Shown: positions 51,663-59,875 of the stretch, one piece after another
How the letters are laid out: each line of letters begins with the position of its first letter
How positions within the stretch are numbered: position 1 is the first letter of the stretch
DNA from: an uncultured Lachnospiraceae bacterium
GTDB lineage: Bacteria; Bacillota; Clostridia; Lachnospirales; Lachnospiraceae
Reading direction: 5' to 3'
DNA length: 64,000 nucleotides
Assembly: GCA_947566705.1 (NCBI GenBank)
Contig: CANOLA010000007.1
Coordinates: 1 to 64,000 of the forward strand
The notes under the pieces: model-generated
Databases searched by the model: none
What the model saw: the letters and a program-made list of their open reading frames with translations, nothing else
Told to the model about the DNA's origin: nothing
Translations under genes and position numbers: made by a program

Positions 51663-51974
51663 TTAAGTTATTTCGTTTTCCTGCAATATATCTTCTATCT
51701 CGCTTATGTACTGTTCTTCGCATTTATACCAATGCTCCGTCCAATGACTTCCATAATCTCCAATAGGTTCCCGTATTTTCATAAGCATATAATAAAATCC
51801 GTCTTTTCCTAAAAACAGTTCTAATTCCATATTTCCAATCAGTTCGGGACATTCTGACTGGTATAAGTCAAAATCAATAGATTCTAATTCTGACATTTTA
51901 GGCTCATTGATTCTTTCTAATTCATCAAACCAATCTTGTGGAATGTCACTTACGTCTTCTAACACTCTGTTCAT
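51663..51974 (-). CDS. Hypothetical acidic phage protein
   Basis: A 103-aa acidic protein (MNRVLEDVSDIPQDWFDELERINE; HWTEHWYKCEEQYISEIEDILQ). Overlaps the upstream gene stop. Unknown. Confidence 0.6.
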   Translation of the reverse strand: MNRVLEDVSDIPQDWFDELERINEPKMSELESIDFDLYQSECPELIGNMELELFLGKDGFYYMLMKIREPIGDYGSHWTEHWYKCEEQYISEIEDILQENEIT

Positions 51975-52426
51975 TTTCCCATCCTCCTAACCTCCAAATC
52001 AAATAAATGATAAAATAACCTCCGATACCCGTAAAAATCCGTCCGGCAGCACGCCATGCGCTCAATCTTCTTTAGCTCCCACATCTTCTGTAATTCGTCG
52101 TAGGAGAGGTTTTCCGTTACGCTAAGTAAAATGTACTCCGCAATATCTTTATTGGCTGTATGAGCCGCCTGACGTGCCACAGAATCATATCTGCCGGACT
52201 GTATGTATTCAGTTAGCTGTCTGTACCGCTCTTTGCTGATTCCGTAATACTGCCATGGATAACGGGGTGCTGACTGGTGCTTCTGCTGTGGCGGCGGCTC
52301 AAAAATGTTAAGTTGCCTAAAGCCGCTGTAATTTTCGCAAGCCTCTTTTTTTCCTGTGCAGTTTTTACGGTCACAGCATGTATTTAAGCATGTACGGCAT
52401 AGACAGGTGTGACATTTTCTGTGCAC
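51971..52426 (-). CDS. Cys-rich phage regulator-like protein
   Basis: A 151-aa protein starting at GTG (AAGGGGG upstream). N-terminal CHTCLCRTCLNTCCDRKNC is a probable metal site. The C-terminal half is helical (KERYRQLTEYIQSGRYDSVARQAAHTANKDIAEYILLSVTENLSYDELQ). Its place before the terminase module is where late transcription regulators (ArpU/RinA-like) sit, so it is a candidate late regulator. Inference only. Confidence 0.55.
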   Translation of the reverse strand: MHRKCHTCLCRTCLNTCCDRKNCTGKKEACENYSGFRQLNIFEPPPQQKHQSAPRYPWQYYGISKERYRQLTEYIQSGRYDSVARQAAHTANKDIAEYILLSVTENLSYDELQKMWELKKIERMACCRTDFYGYRRLFYHLFDLEVRRMGK

Positions 52427-52441
52427 TGCGTCACCCCCTTG

Positions 52442-52711
52442 TTATTTTGGTTCTGCTTCTCTTAAAACTTCATCAATGCAATTATTCCAACCTTTGTAAA
52501 TTCCAAGAGTATATGCTGTTTCGCTTGTATGACGCGGCTCTGGTTTTCTTCCCGGAATATCCCGGAGTGGACACCAGTCAGGCTTTTCACATTCTCCGTT
52601 TACTTCTGTTATAAGTCTGTCGAGCGGCCTGCAAACTTCCGTACAGTCATCACTGCAAGGGCATTCTGCACAATATTCTGGTGTATCAACCACTAAAATA
52701 GATTTACTCAT
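52442..52711 (-). CDS. Small Cys-rich phage protein
   Basis: An 89-aa protein: MSKSILVVDTPEYCAECPCSDDCTEVCRPL, then CEKPDWCPLRDIPGRKPEP. Six or more Cys suggest a zinc site. The start at 52711 follows GGAGGTACGG. A repeat (52754-52790) lies 43 bp before it. Confidence 0.65.
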   Translation of the reverse strand: MSKSILVVDTPEYCAECPCSDDCTEVCRPLDRLITEVNGECEKPDWCPLRDIPGRKPEPRHTSETAYTLGIYKGWNNCIDEVLREAEPK

Positions 52712-52753
52712 TTTTCCGTACCTCCGTTCACTTCTTTTCCGCAACCTTTACCT

Positions 52754-52790
52754 CATGAATAAATACTTCGATTGACAGCTGCCTAAATTA
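52754..52790. repeat. 37-bp repeat, copy 1
   Basis: CATGAATAAATACTTCGATT and following is about 29/37 identical to 55931-55967. In both, the minus-strand gene stop TAG is inside the repeat and a Cys-rich gene starts 43-55 bp later. Confidence 0.6.
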
Positions 52791-53067
52791 TTTCATAACG
52801 GCATCCGACATATTTATCAGAATTTTCTATAGGGTAATAATACTCACCCTTATACCAATCTTCCCCAAGGGTAATCTGGTCGCAAAACTCTCCGTCTGCC
52901 GATTGCCTTATCCCTTGTGGCTTATCAGTGATAAATTGGGTGCAAAACCCTTCCAGTCCCTGCTCGTCTGTAAAGTATTGCTCTAACTCTTCATAAAGTT
53001 TATCAGCCTGTGTTTGTAATTTCTGATAGCGCTCCACCTTGTCGGCAATTTCCTTTGATACTTTCAT
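52783..53067 (-). CDS. Hypothetical phage protein
   Basis: A 94-aa, acidic protein: KVERYQKLQTQADKLYEELEQYFTDEQGLEGFC coiled segment and GEDWYKGEYYYPIENSDKYVGCRYEII. 4 bp after the ASCH gene; unknown. Confidence 0.6.
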   Translation of the reverse strand: MKVSKEIADKVERYQKLQTQADKLYEELEQYFTDEQGLEGFCTQFITDKPQGIRQSADGEFCDQITLGEDWYKGEYYYPIENSDKYVGCRYEII

Positions 53068-53071
53068 GGTT

Positions 53072-53368
53072 TCACCTCTTTCTTATTTCCTGCACTGTCA
53101 GGATAAAATATTCCTTTCCGGGTTCTGCTCCCCATTCCTCTTTCCCCTGACCAACTGAAAGAGTACATTTTGCAGTGAATGACGGGGAATTTTTGCTGTA
53201 ACCGTTGCGGAATATGATTTGTCTATGCGCATTACCGCCTATCAGACTGCCTTTCCAGGCGTTCCGAAATCTTGTTTCGTAATATGGTTTAATCTCCCGG
53301 TATTCCTCTTTCTTCTCCCCCGACAGAATCATGTCAAACCATTTCTTTTTTACTGGCAGTGTCAGCAT
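53072..53368 (-). CDS. ASCH-domain protein
   Basis: A 98-aa protein: MLTLPVKKKWFDMILSGEKKEEYREIKPYYETR, the canonical ASCH start, and a later WGAEPGKEYFILTVQEI. ASCH domains are related to PUA domains and may bind RNA or modified bases. The start at 53368 follows GGGAAGGATG. Confidence 0.8.
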   Translation of the reverse strand: MLTLPVKKKWFDMILSGEKKEEYREIKPYYETRFRNAWKGSLIGGNAHRQIIFRNGYSKNSPSFTAKCTLSVGQGKEEWGAEPGKEYFILTVQEIRKR

Positions 53369-53370
53369 AA

Positions 53371-53481
53371 TCATCCTTCCCGGCGGCATTTTGCCCTGCC
53401 GCCACGGGCTGTGATAACTATTCTGGTTCTTCGTTTCAGGTTTCTTTTGGCTTTCCTGCCTGGTGTTTCAACCATTTTCAT
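53371..53481 (-). CDS. Short basic peptide between methyltransferase and ASCH genes
   Basis: A 36-aa basic peptide (MKMVETPGRKAKRNLKRR; ARGGRAKCRREG) starting in a TAATG overlap with the upstream methyltransferase stop. No strong ribosome binding site. It could be a nucleic acid-binding peptide or a chance frame. Confidence 0.35.
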   Translation of the reverse strand: MKMVETPGRKAKRNLKRRTRIVITARGGRAKCRREG

Positions 53482-54170
53482 TAAACACTGTTATCCCTTC
53501 CCCACTGTTCCGCCATTGCTGCTGCAATACCGGGAAACGTCTTTGATGCCATCCTTGCACGGTATCCGTTCTTTACGGTTTTGCACCGTATTTCATACAT
53601 CCACTTCTGCATCTTTCTTCCGTTTCCGTATGTAACATATTCCAGTTCCGGCATGTCCTTTACATCCGGCACAAGGCAGTCCAGCCCTTTCAGCCACAGG
53701 CATGTTCTTTTGCATGCATTGTCCCCGAACATCCACGGCTGGATTATCTGGTCCGGTTTTCTGTACATGGTTGACATGATTCCCACCGGGTTTTCAATGG
53801 CAATTTTTTTACAGTCCGCATTTACAAAGCGCATGAAGAAATCCATGCCCTGTTTCTGCCTGCCGTCTTTCTGCTTCTGTGCAAAATACCTTGCGCCCGA
53901 TGCCGCCAGGTGCGTGCACGGCGGGAAGGCAATGATCATGTCCCACCTTCCGTCAGTCCTGTGCGCTGCACCGTCTGCCGTGCGGAAACCGCAGTCCCCG
54001 TCCAGCAGCGGCAGCACATCCCCCTGTATGTGCCATTCCGGGTGTCCGCCGGAAGGCTCCAGGATATCGCACGAATACGCTTCATGCCCCAGTTTGCGAA
54101 ACTCGGTACAAACACGCTGGCTTTCTTCACATGCCACCAGGATTCTTATTTTCTCTCCTGCTTTATCCAT
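53481..54170 (-). CDS. Phage DNA cytosine methyltransferase-like protein
   Basis: A 229-aa protein. It has SAM motif I-like ILVACEESQRVCTEFRKLGHE, catalytic PPC loop in FPPCTHLAASG (83-85), and motif VI-like ENPVG (126-130). It lacks a target recognition region typical of full C5 enzymes, a form common in phages. The start at 54170 follows AGGGGGTG. It probably protects replicated DNA or changes its reading by host restriction. Confidence 0.8.
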   Translation of the reverse strand: MDKAGEKIRILVACEESQRVCTEFRKLGHEAYSCDILEPSGGHPEWHIQGDVLPLLDGDCGFRTADGAAHRTDGRWDMIIAFPPCTHLAASGARYFAQKQKDGRQKQGMDFFMRFVNADCKKIAIENPVGIMSTMYRKPDQIIQPWMFGDNACKRTCLWLKGLDCLVPDVKDMPELEYVTYGNGRKMQKWMYEIRCKTVKNGYRARMASKTFPGIAAAMAEQWGRDNSV

Positions 54171-55101
54171 CAACATCACCCCCTGGTCTGGTATTTAAAA
54201 GAAGATCCTCAAGGCTTCCGCTGTCATATTCACGCTGTGAAAAACCGCTGAAACTGTTTTTGCGGACCGCTTTTTTTTCTTTCCCGTCACGGTAGTTTTC
54301 ATCCAGATAGTCCACGTATCCGCTGTTAAAAAATGTGCTGCCATTCTGGTATTGCAGATAATCAACGCTGTCAACATATCGTTTGTATCGTTCTATTGCC
54401 CTTGACATTTCCTCAAAACCGATTTTAAACAGCTTTGTTTTCTGTGTATCAGATACTCGACCCTTTCCTTTTTTGACTGGATACAGTTTCCAGAGTTTTT
54501 CAAACAGTGCCAAAGCGTCAGCTTTGCACATATTTTTTTTATTAACTTTACTTTCATTTACTTTACTTTCCTTTTGTGCCAGTGAATCGCTATTTACTCC
54601 GAGCGATTGACTATTCTCTCCTAGTGAATCGCTATTTACTCCGAGTAATTGACTATTTTTGCGTACAAAAACCACACCTTGATAATCTTCACTTTTTGAA
54701 GTATCAAGAAGCCAAAACTCTTTATAAATCTCTGTCCCCCTGCGGTTCTTACTCTTAAGGACTACGAGATAGCTTTTTTGGATACCCCTACTGGTAAGCA
54801 CTCCCCACCTGTCAAACAGCCCTTTATTAAAAAGACCAATCTGCAAGCAGTAGTCCACGGTTTCCTTAACCGTACCAGCACCAACGCCCCCGCCCATCTT
54901 CCTTGCGGTAGATGCACATAAGTCGTAGCACCATTCGTAGTAGTATCCCTCACTTCCAAACGCCATCTGGCAAAGATAAAAATAGATACCAAACCCTGTC
55001 CATCCGTGGGCATCCAGAAGCTTGTCAATCTTCACATCATTGGAAAAAATGTCAACAGACCACCCGGCATAGTCAATCCTCTTTTTAGGTTTTCCTGCCA
55101 T
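54163..55101 (-). CDS. Phage replication initiator with DUF4373 N-terminal domain
   Basis: A 312-aa protein. MAGKPKKRIDYAGWSVDIFSNDVKIDKLLDAHGWTGFGIYFYLCQMAFGSEGYYYEW is the DUF4373/Lin1244-like DNA-binding start. A short repeat follows (LLGVNSDSLGENSQSLGVNSDSL; four copies of a Ser-Leu-Gly-Val-Asn type unit), then a Lys-rich linker and a DnaD-like helical C-terminus. The start at 55101 matches family starts. An upstream in-frame ATG (55224) adds 41 residues without a site. Confidence 0.75.
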   Translation of the reverse strand: MAGKPKKRIDYAGWSVDIFSNDVKIDKLLDAHGWTGFGIYFYLCQMAFGSEGYYYEWCYDLCASTARKMGGGVGAGTVKETVDYCLQIGLFNKGLFDRWGVLTSRGIQKSYLVVLKSKNRRGTEIYKEFWLLDTSKSEDYQGVVFVRKNSQLLGVNSDSLGENSQSLGVNSDSLAQKESKVNESKVNKKNMCKADALALFEKLWKLYPVKKGKGRVSDTQKTKLFKIGFEEMSRAIERYKRYVDSVDYLQYQNGSTFFNSGYVDYLDENYRDGKEKKAVRKNSFSGFSQREYDSGSLEDLLLNTRPGGDVDG

Positions 55102-55269
55102 TCCGTCTCCATCCTTGTAATTCGGCAGCTTTCCCCACAAAACGGCCAGCATCGACGACACCAAACCGCCAGCAGTTACTTTCCTGCCATTTTTGCCGTC
55201 ATATTCCACCTGCGTGGGAAGCATCTTTCCGACACCATCACGAGCAGAACGTTTACGGCATAACCGCTC
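55102..55269. other. Gap between the initiator and RusA genes
   Basis: A 168-bp gap with no confident gene. The minus strand has several short frames but no ribosome binding site in front of them. The origin of replication could lie here or inside the repeat of the initiator gene; nothing specific is seen. Confidence 0.3.
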
Positions 55270-55641
55270 TTAAATTTCTCTTATCAAAACTTCAATCCGT
55301 GGATTTTCCTTATCCACGTCAAAACTATCTGAAAAACCGACAACATACTTCCATCCATCGTCTTTTAACACCCCGGTACTCACAAGCGCGTCCTGAATCA
55401 CCTTCCGTCCAAACGAAGAAATATTATCCTTATCGCGCCGCCTACTCGGTTCTACCCACGTGTACTCCATGAATACCGGCTTTTCAATCCTCACGCCCCT
55501 CATATACTGCCTGATTGCCACAGCAACAATAGTTCCGTTATCCGCTTTCATCTTCGCCCCTTTGTGGCGGTTTGTACGCTCTGCGGCTATGTAATCATTA
55601 AGGTTGTTAAGTGTGCCGGGGATTGTTAATAAATATTCCAT
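55270..55641 (-). CDS. RusA-type Holliday junction resolvase
   Basis: A 123-aa protein. Catalytic Asp70/Asp72 lie in RRRDKDNISSFGRK and Asp84 in VIQDALV, with DDGWKYVVGF after it: the RusA active site. It resolves phage recombination intermediates. Confidence 0.88.
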   Translation of the reverse strand: MEYLLTIPGTLNNLNDYIAAERTNRHKGAKMKADNGTIVAVAIRQYMRGVRIEKPVFMEYTWVEPSRRRDKDNISSFGRKVIQDALVSTGVLKDDGWKYVVGFSDSFDVDKENPRIEVLIREI

Positions 55642-55642
55642 A

Positions 55643-55876
55643 TTAACCGCTCCAATCTAAAGCCTGACCACAGTTACCACAGTACTTAGTGCTTCTGTCC
55701 AAAAATACTGCTCCACACACGCACTTACCCTCATATTTTTCATAAGGTGTGGGCCTTGTGGGTATCTGCTTTTTCAATGCCCTAACTGCCACTTCGTACA
55801 CTTCTTTCAAATTAGGAAGTTCCTTTTGCATCTGTTCGTCAAGTGTTAATATTTCGACTGCTTCTAAATCTGTCAT
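55643..55876 (-). CDS. Zinc-ribbon phage protein, copy 1
   Basis: A 77-aa protein: MTDLEAVEILTLDEQMQKELPNL, ALKKQIPTRPT, C-terminal VCGAV and KYCGNCGQALDWSG. It resembles the next gene (KQIP then CGQAL). The start at 55876 follows GGAAAGGAGGG. Confidence 0.7.
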   Translation of the reverse strand: MTDLEAVEILTLDEQMQKELPNLKEVYEVAVRALKKQIPTRPTPYEKYEGKCVCGAVFLDRSTKYCGNCGQALDWSG

Positions 55877-55930
55877 AGTCCCTCCTTTCCGGCGGCAGAT
55901 ACCACCCACCGCCGATTCCGTGATATATCG

Positions 55931-55967
55931 CATGAACAAATACTACGGTTGATAGTTACCTAATTTT
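55931..55967. repeat. 37-bp repeat, copy 2
   Basis: CATGAACAAATACTACGGTT and following; see copy 1 (52754). It spans the stop codon of the copy-2 zinc-ribbon gene. Confidence 0.6.
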
Positions 55968-56181
55968 CTGCACGCTTCAATGCCTGTCCGCAAGCTACGC
56001 AATGAGAAAATCTTTCTTTCCGCTTGCAGCCGCATTTAGGACAAACCCACCCATCAACATCCCACTTTGATTCCATTGGAATTTGCTTTTGCAGGGCAAA
56101 TTTTATAATATCGGTCATAGAGCGTTCTTTTAATCCGGGGAATATCTCTTTTAAACGCAGCACTAAATCTCCGATTTGCAT
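55960..56181 (-). CDS. Zinc-ribbon phage protein, copy 2
   Basis: A 73-aa protein: MTDIIKFALQKQIPMESKW, CPKCGCKRKE and CVACGQALKRAEN. It is a paralogue of the preceding zinc protein. The relation between the genes and the flanking 37-bp repeat suggests shuffling of small gene cassettes. Confidence 0.7.
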   Translation of the reverse strand: MQIGDLVLRLKEIFPGLKERSMTDIIKFALQKQIPMESKWDVDGWVCPKCGCKRKERFSHCVACGQALKRAEN

Positions 56182-56190
56182 AAAACCCTC

Positions 56191-57756
56191 CTACTTCTCC
56201 AAATATTCCTCCAGACAAGCCGCATAATCCACGCTGTCACGCTCTTTTGACCATTCATTCCAAAACTGTATAGTCTTACTCTGCGGCCGCTCCTTTGCAA
56301 GCTCCACATGGATTTTAAGCGGTATCGGGCAGGCATCGCCAACCACAAGGCAGTCACCCGGAGAAAACATGGTAGTCGTTTCAATCACATCTGCGCTGCC
56401 GGCCGGCATCATGCCTTTAATCATGCCCTTGTCGTTCTCATTGTTAAGTTTCATCACGATATAGTTAGCACACTGTGCCATAATGGTTTTATTCAGCTCT
56501 GACGGCCTCTGGCTTGCCACGAATAACGTGATACCGAACTTCCTGCCCTCTTTTGCGATATTCTCAAAAATCTCCACCATGCGACGCTGCGCCGCCGTAA
56601 GCTGAAAATCTGTCGGTATGTAAACGTGTGCTTCGTCACAGACAAGGGTTATCGGTCTTGCGTTTTTCTGCATGATCTGTATGTTGTAAATCAGCTTCGT
56701 AATTGCCCCGATAATCAGCACTGCTATGTCGTGTGGTATGCCGGACAAGTCAATGTTCTTTACCGGCTTGTCGCCGCCCATGATGCGGTTGAAGAATCTT
56801 TCAAGGTAATTCTCTGAAACATTCTCAAAAAGAAATGAGTATCGATTATCGTTGAATATCGTTGCTATGGTGTTAAAAACTCCCGTCAGTTTTCCGTTAT
56901 ACTCACCCTTGACAGTCTTGGCTTGTCCTGCTTTATCACCCGTCTTGTAAAATTCTCCCGTTTCAACCATTTCATCATTCAAATGCCTTACATAATGGGA
57001 AAATTCTGCAAAACTATAGTATATCGGCTTTCCCTCGTTACCGCCAGGGCACTGCATATAATACGCTTTCCTCAGCGCCGACATAACCACCGTACTATCC
57101 TCTTTCACTTTCAGCACATTCGCCGCCATATCTGCAAACCCAAGCATCCAGATAGGAAACGGCACTTCGCCCATTTTGATACTGTCCACATAGGAAAGTT
57201 TGCTGTACTCCCCGTGAATATCGAATATGACAACGTTTGCACTGGGCAGCTTTGCGGTTTCCTCCACTATCTTCGTGACGGTTTCAGACTTACCGCAGCC
57301 GGTATTGCCAACAATGCAGGAATGACGCTGGTAGAATTTGTTTCCGTCAAGGTATGCGTCCGCATCATATCCGGCATATTTTCCAATCTGAAAATGACCA
57401 CTGTTTTTCAAAACAGAATCAACTGTAAGCATAACACCAAATTCATGCTCTGATATTTTCTGAATTTTAACGTCTGTACTTGGATAACGGTCTATCTGCT
57501 GCTTAAAGCTACCGTCAACCACGCTCCCCAAAATAGAGCACTCAATCACTTTCAAAGACGGCTGCTGCAGTTCCTCCATAATGGCGTTTTCGTCAATCTG
57601 CGTCTCCACATCATTGTCCGTAATGGCGGTTATCATGGTGACAAGCTCCACCTCTCCGTCTGATACGGATATGAGGTCATTCAGACGGGCGTTTTTAAAC
57701 TCTGCATCGTCTGTCCTGATCTGTATTTTGCCGGGTAATATTTTTACAAGTTTCAT
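56191..57756 (-). CDS. HerA-like ATPase (DNA translocase)
   Basis: A 521-aa protein. It has an N-terminal HAS-barrel-like region, Walker A GNTGCGKS (150-157), Walker B ITLVCDEAHVYIP, and the sensor stretch ASQRPSELNKTIMAQC with the C-terminal ENDKGMIKGMM. HerA motors work with nucleases; here the nearest nuclease is the PD-(D/E)XK protein encoded at 59135. Its start overlaps the 75-aa gene by 4 bp. Confidence 0.85.
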   Translation of the reverse strand: MKLVKILPGKIQIRTDDAEFKNARLNDLISVSDGEVELVTMITAITDNDVETQIDENAIMEELQQPSLKVIECSILGSVVDGSFKQQIDRYPSTDVKIQKISEHEFGVMLTVDSVLKNSGHFQIGKYAGYDADAYLDGNKFYQRHSCIVGNTGCGKSETVTKIVEETAKLPSANVVIFDIHGEYSKLSYVDSIKMGEVPFPIWMLGFADMAANVLKVKEDSTVVMSALRKAYYMQCPGGNEGKPIYYSFAEFSHYVRHLNDEMVETGEFYKTGDKAGQAKTVKGEYNGKLTGVFNTIATIFNDNRYSFLFENVSENYLERFFNRIMGGDKPVKNIDLSGIPHDIAVLIIGAITKLIYNIQIMQKNARPITLVCDEAHVYIPTDFQLTAAQRRMVEIFENIAKEGRKFGITLFVASQRPSELNKTIMAQCANYIVMKLNNENDKGMIKGMMPAGSADVIETTTMFSPGDCLVVGDACPIPLKIHVELAKERPQSKTIQFWNEWSKERDSVDYAACLEEYLEK

Positions 57757-57980
57757 ACCTTAAATTCCTCCACATCCTTATTTGTGAACCCGTCACGTTC
57801 CACCTCTTCAACCTGTGCCTGGGTAAGTCCAAAAATATTTATCAGTACCCACGACATTTCCAGTACCCTCCCATGATCCGTACCCCCGTTCCCGGAAGAT
57901 TCCAGCAGTCTGTTTGCTTTATAGTATCTTTTCTGATAGTCCAAGCGCTCCTTGTTCCAGGCTTCTCTTATTACACTCAT
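57753..57980 (-). CDS. Small acidic protein between GHKL and HerA genes
   Basis: A 75-aa protein: MSVIREAWNKERLDYQKRYYKANRLLESSG, VLEMSWVLINIFGLTQAQVEEVERDG. The start at 57980 uses GGAG 10 nt upstream. Coupled to both neighbours. Adapter role possible. Confidence 0.6.
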   Translation of the reverse strand: MSVIREAWNKERLDYQKRYYKANRLLESSGNGGTDHGRVLEMSWVLINIFGLTQAQVEEVERDGFTNKDVEEFKV

Positions 57981-57987
57981 TCCCTTC

Positions 57988-59130
57988 TCACTCCATTTCA
58001 TCAATCAGAATTTTAATCTCTTTTGCTGCATCATCGTTAAGTTCCCCGGAATAAATGTCATACCACCTGGAAAATCTTTCCTTTAGTGTCAGGGCATTCG
58101 AAACCGGGAGTTCTTCAAGTTCCCTGATTCTCTGGGATATTTCCTCCTCCAGAAGTTTTGCAACTTTGGACGGGACCACAACCGGATTCCCTCCGTATGC
58201 CTTTATCTTCCTGCTCTGCTCCTGCGAAACAACCGGAATGGAATACGGCTGCGGGTTCTGCCTGTCAAATGCTTCCAGCAGAACCTCCTGCACCTTCTGA
58301 ACATCCTTTTCGTAAGTGTTGTATTCGAAATTGTACACATCCCCGGCATCATCATTTACCATTCTGTTCACTTCATCAATCGGAATGTCACCATTCACCA
58401 TGCCCTCGGCAATCATGCGGCAGGTAATTTCCCTTGCGTCAAATGAATCGCAAGCCTTTCTGTCACGCTCCAGCTTTATGTATTTGGGTTTAAAATTGTA
58501 ACCATATTTTAAATCTGCATTGCAGTTCACAGACAATCCATTGACATACACTTTTCCTGCATAATCTTCATCTGTCAGAATTTCGCCATACGACGTATCT
58601 ACAACGCTCATGCCCATATGATTATCTTCATCAAATTTCATCCATACATCAGACAATCCACAGTATTCATCCCAAGACACATTTCCGACTTCAATGCAAA
58701 GCCCCGTGTCTTCCGTTTCCCTTTTACTGATATAAAAGGCAAGAATTTTCTCAAGCCACTTTTCTGAGTTCTTAAATCTCGATTCCCAAACCTCATTTTT
58801 CTCATTATTCAGCACGGTAAAAGTCTTTCCAATTCGGTTCAGCACAAGGGCAGCTATCTTGTACCCCTCGCCAAACTGCCCGACTGTATCATCATTTCCT
58901 GCCTTACTGCTCCTGCCAAGCAAAAGAGTATTGATTTTAAGGACTGACTTGCTGTTCTTTAACTGCAAAACCTGTCTTTTTCTGTCATACTCAATGCTGA
59001 AATGGTTTTCTTTATCCAACACCTCCTGGTCTGTTCCATTCTGAATTAACTCCCTGATTGCATCGTTGAAAGTCCAGTCTGATACATAGTTAGGGGTCAA
59101 TGTCAACTCATAACATTTTGTGTTTTCCAC
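57988..59130 (-). CDS. GHKL (Hsp90-like) ATPase
   Basis: A 380-aa protein. ATP-binding N-box DAIRELIQNGTDQ (about 23-35) and the lid GQFGEGYKIAALVL (84-97) mark an Hsp90/MutL-type GHKL fold. Pairing with a HerA ATPase is known from several antiphage modules; here both lie in the phage replication region. Role open: replication or superinfection immunity. Confidence 0.75.
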   Translation of the reverse strand: MENTKCYELTLTPNYVSDWTFNDAIRELIQNGTDQEVLDKENHFSIEYDRKRQVLQLKNSKSVLKINTLLLGRSSKAGNDDTVGQFGEGYKIAALVLNRIGKTFTVLNNEKNEVWESRFKNSEKWLEKILAFYISKRETEDTGLCIEVGNVSWDEYCGLSDVWMKFDEDNHMGMSVVDTSYGEILTDEDYAGKVYVNGLSVNCNADLKYGYNFKPKYIKLERDRKACDSFDAREITCRMIAEGMVNGDIPIDEVNRMVNDDAGDVYNFEYNTYEKDVQKVQEVLLEAFDRQNPQPYSIPVVSQEQSRKIKAYGGNPVVVPSKVAKLLEEEISQRIRELEELPVSNALTLKERFSRWYDIYSGELNDDAAKEIKILIDEME

Positions 59131-59134
59131 TTTC

Positions 59135-59875
59135 CTATCCCTCCAGTAATTCCGAATAATTCCTTATCCTTGCCTTTTTCACGCTTTTGCAGTAGTCGCA
59201 CACGCCGCAGTAGTGCGGTTCTTCCAGTCCCGCCTTGACATCGATAAACCGTGGCATATTCCCCTCAATCTCCCGGATCGCCATGTCAAGCGTCGGCTGG
59301 TCTATCTGGAAGATGTCAAAGTTCGTAACAGCCTCTTTGGTAGCGGCTGCAAGGTAAAACGGCAGCCGCCCATATCCGCAAGCCTCAACCCCTGCCTGAT
59401 ACACCGCCCCCTGCAGGTCGTACCGCCAGAACGCAAGGCTTTTAAAGTTCTGCACCACCTTTAAATCGGTGATGCAGATATCCTCCACAAAGCTGTCCAT
59501 TTTCATCTTCCACGGTGCACCAAACATTTCAAACGTGAGAATCTTTTGTTTTTCTCCGGACATGTACTGCATAAAGCGTTCGTCCTGCTGCACTCTCTTG
59601 ATTATCTGGTCAGCCTTGCGAAAATCCGCCCTTAAAGCACCATTCCGGCAATAAAAGATGTTCGGGGATTCCTGCCGGAGCTGTTCAAGCGTACCCTCAA
59701 ACCAACGGTCGACTAAAGTTCCGATCAGCATTGCTTTGGTTGTAGGTTGTTCATATTCGCCCCGTATCTTCGCCATTGCCATAGCTTCACATTTGCAGAA
59801 ATCCTTGTACTGCGATACGCTGAAAAAGGACTGGTTTGCTTCTTTTCCATAATAGGTATCATCACTTAACTTCAT
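59135..59875 (-). CDS. PD-(D/E)XK exonuclease-like protein with Fe-S-type cysteines
   Basis: A 246-aa protein. The nuclease core has KMKMDSFVEDICITDLKVV (Asp and Lys of the motif) and GAVYQAGVEACGYG. An N-terminal Cys (FCKC, about 23-26) and a C-terminal YCGVCDYC group form the Cas4/AddB-style four-cysteine set. It acts with the annealing protein gene which overlaps its start by 14 bp. The start at 59875 (AAGGTGG upstream) is favoured over a TTG 15 bp before. Confidence 0.75.
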   Translation of the reverse strand: MKLSDDTYYGKEANQSFFSVSQYKDFCKCEAMAMAKIRGEYEQPTTKAMLIGTLVDRWFEGTLEQLRQESPNIFYCRNGALRADFRKADQIIKRVQQDERFMQYMSGEKQKILTFEMFGAPWKMKMDSFVEDICITDLKVVQNFKSLAFWRYDLQGAVYQAGVEACGYGRLPFYLAAATKEAVTNFDIFQIDQPTLDMAIREIEGNMPRFIDVKAGLEEPHYCGVCDYCKSVKKARIRNYSELLEG

